Shown here: positions 32,981 through 40,772 of the stretch, piece after piece
Numbering within the stretch: the first letter of the stretch is position 1
Layout: each line of letters begins with the position of its first letter
From: a virus
IMG/VR virus record: IMGVR_UViG_3300035663_000001
Coordinates: 1 to 64,000 of that record
DNA length: 64,000 bases
Reading direction: 5' to 3' (one strand)
The notes under the pieces: generated by a model
Database searches by the model: none
Seen by the model: the letters and a program-made list of their open reading frames with translations, nothing else
What the model was told of the DNA's origin: nothing
Position numbers and translations under genes: made by a program

Positions 32981-33156
32981 TATCTCTACTCCTACAATAG
33001 GCTGATTGACTTCAGCCCTGTTAACTAACATATAGTTAAGTTAACATTCAACTCTAAGATTAGGTTGAATCTACTAAGTCTAGTATCGAGTATTAATCGA
33101 TATGACTTGTGATAATATTTATATCACCTAATATAGAAGTTTCACTTAAAAAGGAG

Positions 33157-33199
33157 AGGCAATTCCTCCCGCAGCACGAGGCTGTGGGTGTCCTTGCCT
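33157..33199 (+). promoter_or_regulatory. structured leader before the 33207 gene
   Basis: AGGCAA/TTGCCT encloses CCCGCAGC/GCTGTGGG (one GU pair). GGAG just upstream lies at the hairpin base, so folding could occlude ribosome access. The 170 bases before it hold AT-rich inverted repeats but no gene. Confidence 0.5.
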
Positions 33200-33206
33200 A
33201 AAAATC

Positions 33207-33464
33207 ATGAAAATCAAGTCGACACGAAAACCGGCAGCTAAGAAGAAGGCAAACGTCAAGAAGTCGGCGCAGAAGCTGGCGGAGGATAATGCTCGATTAA
33301 TCGAGGCGCTGCAAAATATTGCTGATACCTATCGTCAGGAGAGGAATGAAGCGATTGTCAATCGGAATGAATGGCGGCACAATGCCTATGAATGGCAGAT
33401 GCGTTTCATCAAACTCAAGAACCTCTTGGAAGAGCATGGCATTCCGATGCCGGAGGATCTGTGA
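33207..33464 (+). CDS. coiled-coil hypothetical protein, QERN family copy 2
   Basis: An 85-residue protein with a Lys-rich N-terminus (RKPAAKKKANVKK) joined to the same helical module as the 32690 gene (IADTYRQERNEAI; EEHGIPMPED). A basic tail suggests nucleic-acid contact. Confidence 0.7.
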   Translation: MKIKSTRKPAAKKKANVKKSAQKLAEDNARLIEALQNIADTYRQERNEAIVNRNEWRHNAYEWQMRFIKLKNLLEEHGIPMPEDL

Positions 33465-33790
33465 ATAAGCGGAAGCGTCAGAGTTTTTCTGGGGAAGCAA
33501 AATACGAAGAGTTAGTTCGCCGACTGAGAGGCATGATCTCGGGTCTACAAGAAGTGGGAGTTTTATCGAACAAAGATAAACCAGCCATTGAGGATTTTTA
33601 TCTAGATCCAAAACTGATGGAGGTGGATCCAGATAAGGTTGGACTGAAAATTTATTTCGGTCAATATGGGTGGTACACTACTCGTCAACTTCGGCTGATC
33701 GCTGGTGTCTTGATGGATATGGCGGATCTGTTGGATTATGCACGACAGCATAAGAATCTGTCCGAGAGACACCTATCAGGGCCTGGGTAA
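33461..33790 (+). CDS. hypothetical protein, GTG start
   Basis: A 109-residue protein (MNKRKRQSFSGEAKYEELVRR) whose GTG overlaps the previous stop. Helical N-terminus, no motif. Confidence 0.68.
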   Translation: MNKRKRQSFSGEAKYEELVRRLRGMISGLQEVGVLSNKDKPAIEDFYLDPKLMEVDPDKVGLKIYFGQYGWYTTRQLRLIAGVLMDMADLLDYARQHKNLSERHLSGPG

Positions 33791-33810
33791 AAACTTATGG
33801 GAGCGAGCAC

Positions 33811-34095
33811 ATGCAGGATGATGTCTGGAAGTGTCATCTAGAAGGCAATGCGTTATTGTGGAGTTACCAAGTAACGCATGCTGACTTTTTTGCCATCTGG
33901 GATTGTGGAGCGGAGACATTGGCAGATCATGCCATGCATAAGCTGTTACGCAGTGGTCATTGTCGATCGGTGTTGGTGGAGAAGTTGTCGACAGATTCTC
34001 CGGTGGAGATGCATGTGTTCCGCTATCTCGAGGGGAAAGTGGTCTTTTCTGGAATCTTTCAGTTTCGTTTGACTTTTCGAGCCACACTGTGTTAG
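33811..34095 (+). CDS. hypothetical protein
   Basis: A 94-residue soluble protein (MQDDVWKCHLEGNALLWSYQ). Upstream spacing is weak and no family is recognised. Confidence 0.62.
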   Translation: MQDDVWKCHLEGNALLWSYQVTHADFFAIWDCGAETLADHAMHKLLRSGHCRSVLVEKLSTDSPVEMHVFRYLEGKVVFSGIFQFRLTFRATLC

Positions 34096-34109
34096 ACAGT
34101 TGGGTCCAT

Positions 34110-34176
34110 GGAATGGGCGTGTTACTGCGCCACTGAGAAGCTATTTAGCGAAAGAAGTGCGAATCTTCTTCATTCC
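34110..34176 (+). ncRNA. four-way-junction RNA, copy 1
   Basis: P1 GGAATG/CATTCC encloses three hairpins: GGCG/CGCC, GCT/AGC and AAGAAG-TGCGAAT-CTTCTT. The copy at 39755 keeps every stem while changing P1, P2 and P3 sequence. A reading frame across this copy is absent from the other, which argues for RNA. Confidence 0.68.
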
Positions 34177-34205
34177 ACTGGCTTGGCAACGAGCCGCCAT
34201 TTTGG

Positions 34206-34233
34206 AACCTGGTGCAGATCCGTGCACCAGGTT
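34206..34233 (+). terminator. perfect 11-bp hairpin
   Basis: AACCTGGTGCA/TGCACCAGGTT with a 6-base loop. No T-run follows, so it is a terminator only if factor-assisted. From 34234 to 34501 I see no gene or further structure I can name. Confidence 0.45.
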
Positions 34234-34501
34234 GAAGCGAGATACTTTGGTTATTCTGGTGTGGAGAGAATTCAGCGTGGGCACACGTCTGACTCCCTCT
34301 GGAAGAAGCTAAAGCTATGATCGAGGGTGTAATTTAATGGGAAACTATTTAGTTACACTTACGATCATGAGTGATAGTATTAAATCATGGTGACATGATT
34401 TGATTGGATATCATTTATTTCTCTTCACCTCTCTATCCTATGCTCTTGGCCAGGAGACGCAGATCCCCGGCTGCACTAGGTTCCAAACTTTTGGTGTGAT
34501 C

Positions 34502-35917
34502 ATGACCAACGACATCCAGCGGAAGAAAAAAGCTGTCTCTACTCAGCCAGTGATGGAAGTAGATACAGATGGTAATAAATTTTGGAAGTTGAATGGTCAA
34601 TGGCATCGAGAAGATGGTCCAGCGGTAGAATATGCTGATGGAGATAAACAATGGTGGCTTCATGATAAAAAATACACTCAAGCCGGGTGGAAGAAGAAAG
34701 TCGCTGCCATGAAGAAGAAAGCCGTCTCTACTTCTGTTTCAACTCCGAAGGTTGATGCTACTCAACCCGTGATGGAAGTAGATAAAGATGGAACTAAGCG
34801 ATGGAAGTTGAACGGTCAATTCCATCGAGAAGATGGACCAGCAGTAGTTTATGCTGATGGCCACAAAGAATGGTGGGTTCATGGCCAACGGCATCGAGAA
34901 GATGGCCCGGCCATAGAATGGCCTAATGGAGATAAATGGTGGTATCTTCACGGTCAACTCCATCGACCGGATGGTCCAGCAATAGAAAGGGCTGATGGAA
35001 GTAAAGAGTGGTGGCTTCATGGAAAAAACCATCGAGAAGATGGACCAGCGGTAGAATGGCCTCATGGTCGTAAAGATTGGGTTCTTCACGGAGAAATACT
35101 CACTCCAACCGAGTGGCAACAAAAAGTTGCGGCCATGAAGAAGAAAGCAGCCTCTACTTCAACTCCTGCTCCCAAGGTTGAGTCTACTCAACCGGTGATG
35201 GAAGTAGATAAATATGGAACTAAGATCTGGAAGTTGAATGGTCAGTTCCATCGAGAAGATGGTCCAGCAGTAGAATATACTAATGGAGATAAATTTTGGT
35301 ATTTACATGACAAATGTCATCGAGAAGATGGTCCAGCATTAGAATATGCTAATGGAACTAAAGTTTGGTGGATTCACGGAGAGATACTCACTCAAACCGA
35401 GTGGCAACAAAAAGTTGCGGCCATGAAGAAGAAAGCCGAATCTACTTCTCCTCCCAAGGTGACGACATCTCCCTCGATGATGGATCATATCAAGTCGGAT
35501 CTGTCTCAAGGGACTTTCCGAGTCGCGGCTAAGACCATTCCCAAAACCGCTCGCACGGCCCTGTTGGCTTTCTTGAAAGCCAAGAAGGCACCCAAGCATT
35601 GGTTGGTGACGGCTCAGGAAGTGATGGCCACCGAGTATGGGTTAGCCATGATTCAACAAGCTTTGGCGTGGGCTTTTCGTTATCTTCCCTCATTGCGGGA
35701 AGATGTACGTGCGCAAGCGTTAGCCAATGAATGGGCGATTGATTCTTTGGCAGTGGTAGGAAATGAAGTGATTAATGAGGGGATGGCAGTTTTGTCTCCT
35801 ATTATCGCTCAAGTGATGGAGCTTCCTGCTCCTCAAAACATTCGAGTAGTTTCTGTTTCTCAGGAGAATCTGGAGGAGACGGAAGAAGAAACAAGCGCCA
35901 AGCGGGCAGTTGCATAA
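34502..35917 (+). CDS. HREDGPA-repeat protein, 7 repeats, with conserved C-terminal domain
   Basis: A 471-residue long-class protein. Three blocks of repeats are separated by Lys-rich linkers (WKKKVAAMKKKAV) that restart with QPVMEVD. The final 140 residues are the SDLSQGTFRVAAKTIPKTAR domain, predicted all-helical. Repeat blocks are AT-rich while linkers and C-terminal domain are GC-richer, a mosaic consistent with repeat shuffling. ATG 34502 gives MTNDIQRKKKAV; the upstream extension is unlikely. Confidence 0.82.
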   Translation: MTNDIQRKKKAVSTQPVMEVDTDGNKFWKLNGQWHREDGPAVEYADGDKQWWLHDKKYTQAGWKKKVAAMKKKAVSTSVSTPKVDATQPVMEVDKDGTKRWKLNGQFHREDGPAVVYADGHKEWWVHGQRHREDGPAIEWPNGDKWWYLHGQLHRPDGPAIERADGSKEWWLHGKNHREDGPAVEWPHGRKDWVLHGEILTPTEWQQKVAAMKKKAASTSTPAPKVESTQPVMEVDKYGTKIWKLNGQFHREDGPAVEYTNGDKFWYLHDKCHREDGPALEYANGTKVWWIHGEILTQTEWQQKVAAMKKKAESTSPPKVTTSPSMMDHIKSDLSQGTFRVAAKTIPKTARTALLAFLKAKKAPKHWLVTAQEVMATEYGLAMIQQALAWAFRYLPSLREDVRAQALANEWAIDSLAVVGNEVINEGMAVLSPIIAQVMELPAPQNIRVVSVSQENLEETEEETSAKRAVA

Positions 35918-35953
35918 TCTGCCCGGTTCGGTCTGGTAGGTTACCATATACCA

Positions 35954-36028
35954 GGACGAAACCCGTTCTGACTGGCCACCATTCCTGGTCAGAGCGGGTC
36001 CAACCGTGAAGCGGTTGCTGATGAGTCC
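35954..36028 (+). ncRNA. type II hammerhead ribozyme, copy C
   Basis: Stem III is CCCGTTCTGAC paired with GTCAGAGCGGG, longer and different from copies A and B. GAAA, GTC (cleavage after 36000), CTGATGA and GGAC/GTCC are unchanged. It follows a long-class HREDGPA gene by 37 bases, as copy A follows the nucleotidyltransferase fusion. Confidence 0.88.
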
Positions 36029-36040
36029 AAGGAGTAAGGG

Positions 36041-36250
36041 ATGAATATATTTCCTGGGGATCCAGTTCAGGTTAATAAAGTCTGGGCTAGTAGTGAAAGT
36101 GGTGTGTATCGCAGTTGGGTGTCAGGTTACCAATGGGTGCGCCAAGATGGCAATTGTGCCATTGTCTCGCCTCAAACTGGAACCTATCAATTTCAAGAGG
36201 TGCGCTATCCGTTAGCGGATGTGCGACCAGATACGGGTCATCATGGGTAA
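36041..36250 (+). CDS. small hypothetical protein
   Basis: A 69-residue, probably beta-rich protein with Trp- and Gly-containing strands (WVSGYQWVRQDGN). It starts 13 bases after the hammerhead core. Confidence 0.65.
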   Translation: MNIFPGDPVQVNKVWASSESGVYRSWVSGYQWVRQDGNCAIVSPQTGTYQFQEVRYPLADVRPDTGHHG

Positions 36251-36431
36251 GTCATTTCGAGAAGAGTTTTCCGAGAAAGAATTTCGTCGTCAACGTTTCG
36301 AGAAGCGAAAGCGTCGTCAATCGGAGGATTGGGATTCCGACTGGGAGCCCAAGAATCTGGTCATTCGTCCCGAAGAGTACTGCACTTGTTATGGTCGAGG
36401 CAAGCATCGACCCGGACCCAGGTGTGAGTAA
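36243..36431 (+). CDS. small basic hypothetical protein
   Basis: A 62-residue Arg-rich protein (FREEFSEKEFRRQRFEKRKR) that overlaps its neighbours. Possible nucleic-acid binder. Confidence 0.62.
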   Translation: MGKSFREEFSEKEFRRQRFEKRKRRQSEDWDSDWEPKNLVIRPEEYCTCYGRGKHRPGPRCE

Positions 36432-36709
36432 TGGCTAAGCTTTCCGCTCGGAATCGCCAAGAACTGGCTCGCTTTTCCAAAGAATACCATTCTGGTCTCA
36501 ATAACCAAGTGGTCTGGGCTCGGACCACTTACGCCTACATGTCGGATAATCGTTTACTACGGAAGCGAGATGTCCGATTTGCGCCGAATGAGAATTTGGG
36601 GGAAAAGGAACCGGTGAGTCACAGTTATGGGTGGAAAGAGGATCGGGTGGGAGTCAGTTTGGAGGCAGTGAGAACGGAGTTGCTGGCGCAAGGTTTTACG
36701 GAAGTATGA
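36431..36709 (+). CDS. hypothetical protein, HSYGW family copy 1
   Basis: A 92-residue protein sharing SHSYGWK and a C-terminal LLAQGFTEV with the next gene. It starts at TAATG overlapping the previous stop. Confidence 0.7.
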   Translation: MAKLSARNRQELARFSKEYHSGLNNQVVWARTTYAYMSDNRLLRKRDVRFAPNENLGEKEPVSHSYGWKEDRVGVSLEAVRTELLAQGFTEV

Positions 36710-37077
36710 GTCAGCGAACGGTGGTGGCGCTCTTTGTTAGATCACGAATCATACCTCGGACCACTGATCTGGAGGATGTGGCGGAAGATGAGTACATGAG
36801 TGAGCGAATTGCTTATCTCTGTTGGTCAGACGAGACGGTGTCTCGAAGGAGAGAGGTTCAGTATCGGCTCCATCGCAAGTTTTACAGTAACGTGAGTGAG
36901 GAGTTGAAGATCAATCCTCCGGAAGAGACTTGTTTTCATTCTTATGGGTGGAAGCATCTGGGTCTGACAACGGGTGTCAACGCGATGCGTTATAAGTTGA
37001 TTTCGGAAGGTTTTGTGGAAGTTCCGGTGGACCATGTGTTTGGCTATTGTTTTGAGTCTTCTGGATTCAAAATTTAG
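36706..37077 (+). CDS. hypothetical protein, HSYGW family copy 2
   Basis: A 123-residue paralogue with FHSYGWK and LISEGFVEV. ATGA overlap with copy 1. No known fold. Confidence 0.7.
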   Translation: MSQRTVVALFVRSRIIPRTTDLEDVAEDEYMSERIAYLCWSDETVSRRREVQYRLHRKFYSNVSEELKINPPEETCFHSYGWKHLGLTTGVNAMRYKLISEGFVEVPVDHVFGYCFESSGFKI

Positions 37078-37095
37078 TGTAAAAAGGATTGTGTC

Positions 37096-37287
37096 ATGAG
37101 TGAATCGAATTTTCTCGAGTCAGTGATCAACACGGTATTTTCTGATGATGGGGTTATCAGTGAATTCTCTGATGATCTGTATTATCAATTGGATAATACT
37201 TCTTTTCCGAAGAGCCGATTTCGGACACGTTTGAATCTATCTGATTCGCCCCACTTTACTTACAAGTTTCGGACTCGACACCGATGA
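37096..37287 (+). CDS. small hypothetical protein
   Basis: A 63-residue protein (MSESNFLESVINTVFSDDG) with AAAAGGATTG upstream and a 4-base overlap to the next gene. Confidence 0.65.
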   Translation: MSESNFLESVINTVFSDDGVISEFSDDLYYQLDNTSFPKSRFRTRLNLSDSPHFTYKFRTRHR

Positions 37288-37700
37288 GATTAAACTCAAA
37301 ACTGATGATGCAGTTGTTACATGGAGCGTTGGAATATTGGGGATATGAAGAAGAGAATGGCAAGTATTCTCAACTTCGTTCCTATTCTGGGCGCTGCATG
37401 TATGGCAAAAACTGCATTGGGGTGGTATTGTCGAATGAGGGACCTTTTGAATTGGGGGTGATGTTGGGCTCTCAATTGGTCCAGCTGGGATTCACGATGG
37501 GTCTCTCCTCTTATCAGACGAAGTGTTTGATGAGCGATCTCTGCGAGATCCGGGTTCGACAAGATTCGATGGGGATGGATACCATCATCTATTTTCCAGA
37601 GTTGGAATGGCTTCCCGAGTTTGAAGAAGAATTCAGGGCTGATGAAGACGAAGACGAAGAGGAAGACGAAGACGAAGAGGAGCCAACCACGGTTTCATAG
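37284..37700 (+). CDS. hypothetical protein with acidic tail
   Basis: A 138-residue protein. Its last 20 residues are almost all Asp and Glu, a feature seen in DNA mimics and chaperone-like proteins. The core is unrecognised. Confidence 0.7.
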   Translation: MRLNSKLMMQLLHGALEYWGYEEENGKYSQLRSYSGRCMYGKNCIGVVLSNEGPFELGVMLGSQLVQLGFTMGLSSYQTKCLMSDLCEIRVRQDSMGMDTIIYFPELEWLPEFEEEFRADEDEDEEEDEDEEEPTTVS

Positions 37701-37711
37701 GGAAAAAGCAG

Positions 37712-38017
37712 ATGTCTATTTATTCACTGACTATGATTCAGAGTCAGCCAGGAACGGATGATATTTTTCGTGTCGTTCAGCCTGATGGAGTTATCGAGTA
37801 TAAACTCTGTAATGGCCGTGGACTTCTTCACAGACTGGATGGTCCGGCTATGGAATGTCCTAATGGGACCAAGATTTGGTACTATTATGGTCAAAAACAC
37901 AGATTCGATGGTCCGGCCATCGAATTGCCTAATGGAACTAGAGAATTTTTCATTAGGGACGAAGAATATTCAGAGTCAGACTATTGGGCAGCAATCAACG
38001 AGGAACTCAATCTTTAA
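37712..38017 (+). CDS. HREDGPA-repeat protein, 2 divergent repeats
   Basis: A 101-residue protein with HRLDGPA and HRFDGPA repeats and the tail SESDYWAAINEELNL, where KLKALW has been lost. Confidence 0.78.
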   Translation: MSIYSLTMIQSQPGTDDIFRVVQPDGVIEYKLCNGRGLLHRLDGPAMECPNGTKIWYYYGQKHRFDGPAIELPNGTREFFIRDEEYSESDYWAAINEELNL

Positions 38018-38038
38018 CCATCATTCACAGGAGCAAAT

Positions 38039-38278
38039 ATGAACAAGGGTAAGATGTATCAGGACAGCATGGATAGCACTCGGGTGGTTCAGCCTCGACA
38101 GGATGTCGGGCGGGTGAAGGTGTGTGGGATTTTCTGGAAGGAGAAGGGAGGATTGGTTTATGGAGGGGAGGCAGAGATTCCGGCCCATCTCTTTTCTTTG
38201 GAGGAGGATCCCAAGTTCCAGGGGCGATTGGGGCACATTGGTTTCGTGCCTTATGTGGGTGAAGCCAAGGTCTCGTAA
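38039..38278 (+). CDS. small hypothetical protein
   Basis: A 79-residue soluble protein (MNKGKMYQDSMDSTRVVQP) with AGGAGC upstream. Not recognised. Confidence 0.65.
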   Translation: MNKGKMYQDSMDSTRVVQPRQDVGRVKVCGIFWKEKGGLVYGGEAEIPAHLFSLEEDPKFQGRLGHIGFVPYVGEAKVS

Positions 38279-38290
38279 CTAGAAACTTAC

Positions 38291-38374
38291 ATCAGAATGT
38301 TATATTCTTAATCGGGGGTGACTATCTTGTTAGTGGGAACGTAGGTGACCCAGGGTAGTCAGTAGCATTCTGAT
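38291..38374 (+). ncRNA. stem-enclosed RNA upstream of tRNA-Lys
   Basis: ATCAGAATG (38291-38299) pairs with CATTCTGAT (38366-38374), enclosing GACTATC/GGTAGTC. A further perfect hairpin, 38377-38387 with 38403-38413, follows. Class unknown. Confidence 0.5.
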
Positions 38375-38416
38375 AGTTCCTTAATGATCCGGGTGAAAAG
38401 ACTCATTAAGGAATGG

Positions 38417-38452
38417 CTTAAGGCTCATACTTGCAGATGAGCCTTAAGTTTT
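38417..38452 (+). terminator. strong intrinsic terminator abutting tRNA-Lys
   Basis: A 12-bp stem CTTAAGGCTCAT/ATGAGCCTTAAG followed by TTTT. The tRNA begins at once, so the tRNA is either transcribed by read-through or from a promoter inside the hairpin. Confidence 0.8.
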
Positions 38453-38525
38453 GGGTCCATAGCTTAATTGGTAGAGCAGCAGACTTTTAATCTGTCGGTT
38501 GAGAGTTCGATTCTCTCTGGACCCA
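38453..38525 (+). tRNA. tRNA-Lys (anticodon TTT)
   Basis: Complete cloverleaf: acceptor GGGTCCA/TGGACCC, D arm with GGTAGAGC, anticodon loop CTTTTAA, and T arm GAGAG-TTCGATT-CTCTC. No encoded CCA. Confidence 0.95.
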
Positions 38526-38546
38526 CCTAAACATGTGTCGAATAAT

Positions 38547-39410
38547 ATGAAGAAAACCATCGCCGCCAAAAAATCTTCTCTTAAGAAGCCGATTGCTAAC
38601 CAGAGGCCGTTGAAAAAAGGCTTAACCTCTTCTTCTAAAAAGAAGGTTGAGTCTACTGTTCCTGTGATGGAAGTAGATACAGCTGGTAATAAGTATTGGA
38701 TTTTAAATAGAAAATTGCATCGAATAGATGGTCCGGCCATAGAATTTATTTCTGGAACTAAAAGGTGGTATCTACAAGATATCTCTTATACTGAAGCTGA
38801 GTGGAAGAAGAAAGTAGCTGCCATGAAAAAGAAAGCTGCGTCTACCTCTGCCTCTACTCCGAAGGTTGATGCTACTCAACCAGTGATGTACGACCCCAAA
38901 TTCTTGAATGGTAAACTTCATCGAGAAGATGAGCCAGCAGTGGCCCAATCAACCTCGGTTAGTGACCATCTTAAATCAGATTTGTCTCAAGGGACTTTCC
39001 GAGTCGCTGCCAAAACTATTCCCAAAACCGCTCGCACCGCTTTGCTCGCCTTCTTGAAGGCTAAGAAAGTGAAGAAGAGCTGGCTCATTTCCGCTGAAGA
39101 GATGATGTCCACCGAATGGGGTTTAGCCTTTATTCAACAGGTGTTAGCTTGGAGTTTTAGGTCTTTGCCTCAACTGAAGGAAGACCCGAGAGCGACAGCT
39201 TTAGCTGATGAATGGGCGATTGATAGTATTGCGGTCATTGGCAATGAAGTAATATCAGAAGCTATGACATTTATCAATCCTATACTGACTCAAGTGCTGA
39301 CAGTAGAAACTCCGGTTAGGATTGCTGCTAGGCAGCTTGAGAGTCAACAGGTAGAGGATCTGAGAGATCACGTGGAAGACAATCATTTTGCGAGAGAGGC
39401 GACCGTATGA
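38547..39410 (+). CDS. HREDGPA-repeat protein, 2 repeats, with conserved C-terminal domain
   Basis: A 287-residue long-class protein reduced to one HRIDGPA repeat and a decayed HREDEPA. The Lys-rich N-terminus, linkers and full C-terminal domain are intact. The start is set at 38547 because the upstream in-frame codons lie inside tRNA-Lys. Retention of the domain with few repeats suggests the domain is the functional constant. Confidence 0.82.
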   Translation: MKKTIAAKKSSLKKPIANQRPLKKGLTSSSKKKVESTVPVMEVDTAGNKYWILNRKLHRIDGPAIEFISGTKRWYLQDISYTEAEWKKKVAAMKKKAASTSASTPKVDATQPVMYDPKFLNGKLHREDEPAVAQSTSVSDHLKSDLSQGTFRVAAKTIPKTARTALLAFLKAKKVKKSWLISAEEMMSTEWGLAFIQQVLAWSFRSLPQLKEDPRATALADEWAIDSIAVIGNEVISEAMTFINPILTQVLTVETPVRIAARQLESQQVEDLRDHVEDNHFAREATV

Positions 39411-39748
39411 GGTATCAGATTCCGATTGGTAGTTCTCCGTGGGGAGAGGAGTGTGTGCAAACGATTGAGGCCGATTACTCTTCTCGTGCACGACAGGAGT
39501 GTCAGGTATTTGCCTCTCAATTGAAGAGGCATTACCGAGAGAAAATGGGGCAAGATTTGCCGCAGAGTGTTCGACTCAAAGTGAAGGGTTCGCCGCATGA
39601 CTTTACCACTTACTATGAAGTGTATGCGGAATGTTCAGAATCTGATGAAGAGGGGATGGAAGCTCTCTTTGAGTTAGAGAATAACAGTCCAGAAAAGTGG
39701 GATGAGTTGGCCTTGGCCGAACTGAGAGTCAATCGGCTTAATTCTTGA
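39407..39748 (+). CDS. hypothetical protein
   Basis: A 113-residue protein (MRYQIPIGSSPWGEECVQTI) with an ATGA overlap to the upstream long-class gene. No motif. Confidence 0.68.
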   Translation: MRYQIPIGSSPWGEECVQTIEADYSSRARQECQVFASQLKRHYREKMGQDLPQSVRLKVKGSPHDFTTYYEVYAECSESDEEGMEALFELENNSPEKWDELALAELRVNRLNS

Positions 39749-39754
39749 TATAAA

Positions 39755-39825
39755 TAGAATGGGTGTCTTGACACCGCCTAGAAGCTCGCTTGAGAGCGAA
39801 AGAAGTGCGAATCTTCTTCATTCTA
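39755..39825 (+). ncRNA. four-way-junction RNA, copy 2
   Basis: P1 TAGAATG/CATTCTA, P2 GGTGTC/GACACC, P3 CGCT/AGCG, and P4 AAGAAG-TGCGAAT-CTTCTT identical to copy 1. The P1 G-C to A-T change and the rebuilt P2 are compensatory. It lies in a true intergenic gap before the metallophosphoesterase. Confidence 0.72.
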
Positions 39826-39857
39826 CCAGTGGATCAACCAATAGATAAGGATCTGCT

Positions 39858-40586
39858 ATGAAACTGTTATTAGTGAGTGATTTACATACTGAATTCCAGG
39901 CAGATCAGGGGGCCTCCTTAGTTTCTTCCTTACCTACGGGCGACCAGGTAGACGTCTGTGTGTTAGCCGGAGATATTACGACTCGTAGTATCATGGAGAA
40001 GACGTTAGGATTTTTTGCGGATCGATATTCGCAAGTCCTGTATGTTCATGGAAACCATGAGTTTTATGGTTCTACCCGAGCGCAATTACTGAATGAAACT
40101 CAACGAGTGGTAGATTTGCATAGCAATCTCCACTGGTTAGATAATTCGGTGGTCGAGCTAGAAAGAGTGAGATTTCTTGGGACTCCGATGTGGTATGTGG
40201 ATCATCCGACCAATGCGAGGTATTACTCGAACATGGGAGATTTTCTTCACATTACGGGGTTAGCCTCCTGGGTCTATCAGGAGAACGAGAAGGCGTTGAA
40301 TTTTTTTCAACGAGAGATGAAGGAAGGTGATGTGGTGATTACGCATTACTTACCGAGTCATCGTTCGGTGTTGAAGGAATTCAAGAATAGTCCTCTGAAT
40401 CGGTTTTTTGTGTGTGAGCAAGAGCCATTGATTCGAGAGAGGAAGCCACGATACTGGTTACATGGACATACCCATGGGTCTTTCCATTATCAGATTGGGG
40501 AGACGGAGGTAGTTTGCAATCCATTTGGAGTGGCCCGATTTGGGGAGAACGCCAAGTTTGACTGGTCTAAGGTGTTAGAGATTTAA
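39858..40586 (+). CDS. calcineurin-like metallophosphoesterase
   Basis: A 242-residue protein with the full metal-site series: SDLHTEF, AGDITT, VHGNHEFYG, a lone His in VITHYLPSH, and HGHTHGSF. Members hydrolyse phosphomono- or diesters, including cyclic nucleotides and RNA 2',3'-cyclic ends. AAGGATC precedes the ATG. Substrate unknown. Confidence 0.87.
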   Translation: MKLLLVSDLHTEFQADQGASLVSSLPTGDQVDVCVLAGDITTRSIMEKTLGFFADRYSQVLYVHGNHEFYGSTRAQLLNETQRVVDLHSNLHWLDNSVVELERVRFLGTPMWYVDHPTNARYYSNMGDFLHITGLASWVYQENEKALNFFQREMKEGDVVITHYLPSHRSVLKEFKNSPLNRFFVCEQEPLIRERKPRYWLHGHTHGSFHYQIGETEVVCNPFGVARFGENAKFDWSKVLEI

Positions 40587-40587
40587 G

Positions 40588-40770
40588 ATGTTATCTTCTG
40601 ACAAGATTGATCTGCTCAAGAGAGGGTCTGTCTTGGTGTGGGTGGATGAGTTTTTGTGTTCTTTGGGAGCTTATCCAGTCAGCGAGAGTGACTGGGAAGT
40701 GGCCTATGATTTATTGGTCGAGCAATATGGATCAACGTGTTTGAATGTTCCAACCCAGACGCCAGGCTAA
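40588..40770 (+). CDS. small hypothetical protein, PVSExxW family
   Basis: A 60-residue protein sharing AYPVSESDWEVAYDLL with the 31317 gene. It starts 1 base after the phosphoesterase stop. Confidence 0.68.
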   Translation: MLSSDKIDLLKRGSVLVWVDEFLCSLGAYPVSESDWEVAYDLLVEQYGSTCLNVPTQTPG

Positions 40771-40772
40771 TC

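Noticed and set aside
34108-34320. 70-residue reading frame downstream of the 33811 gene
   Set aside because: It overlaps the four-way-junction RNA, whose second copy lies in a non-coding gap without this frame.
38499-38546. N-terminal extension of the long-class gene beginning at 38499
   Set aside because: These codons lie inside tRNA-Lys; the ATG at 38547 gives the Lys-rich N-terminus shared with the 45833 gene.
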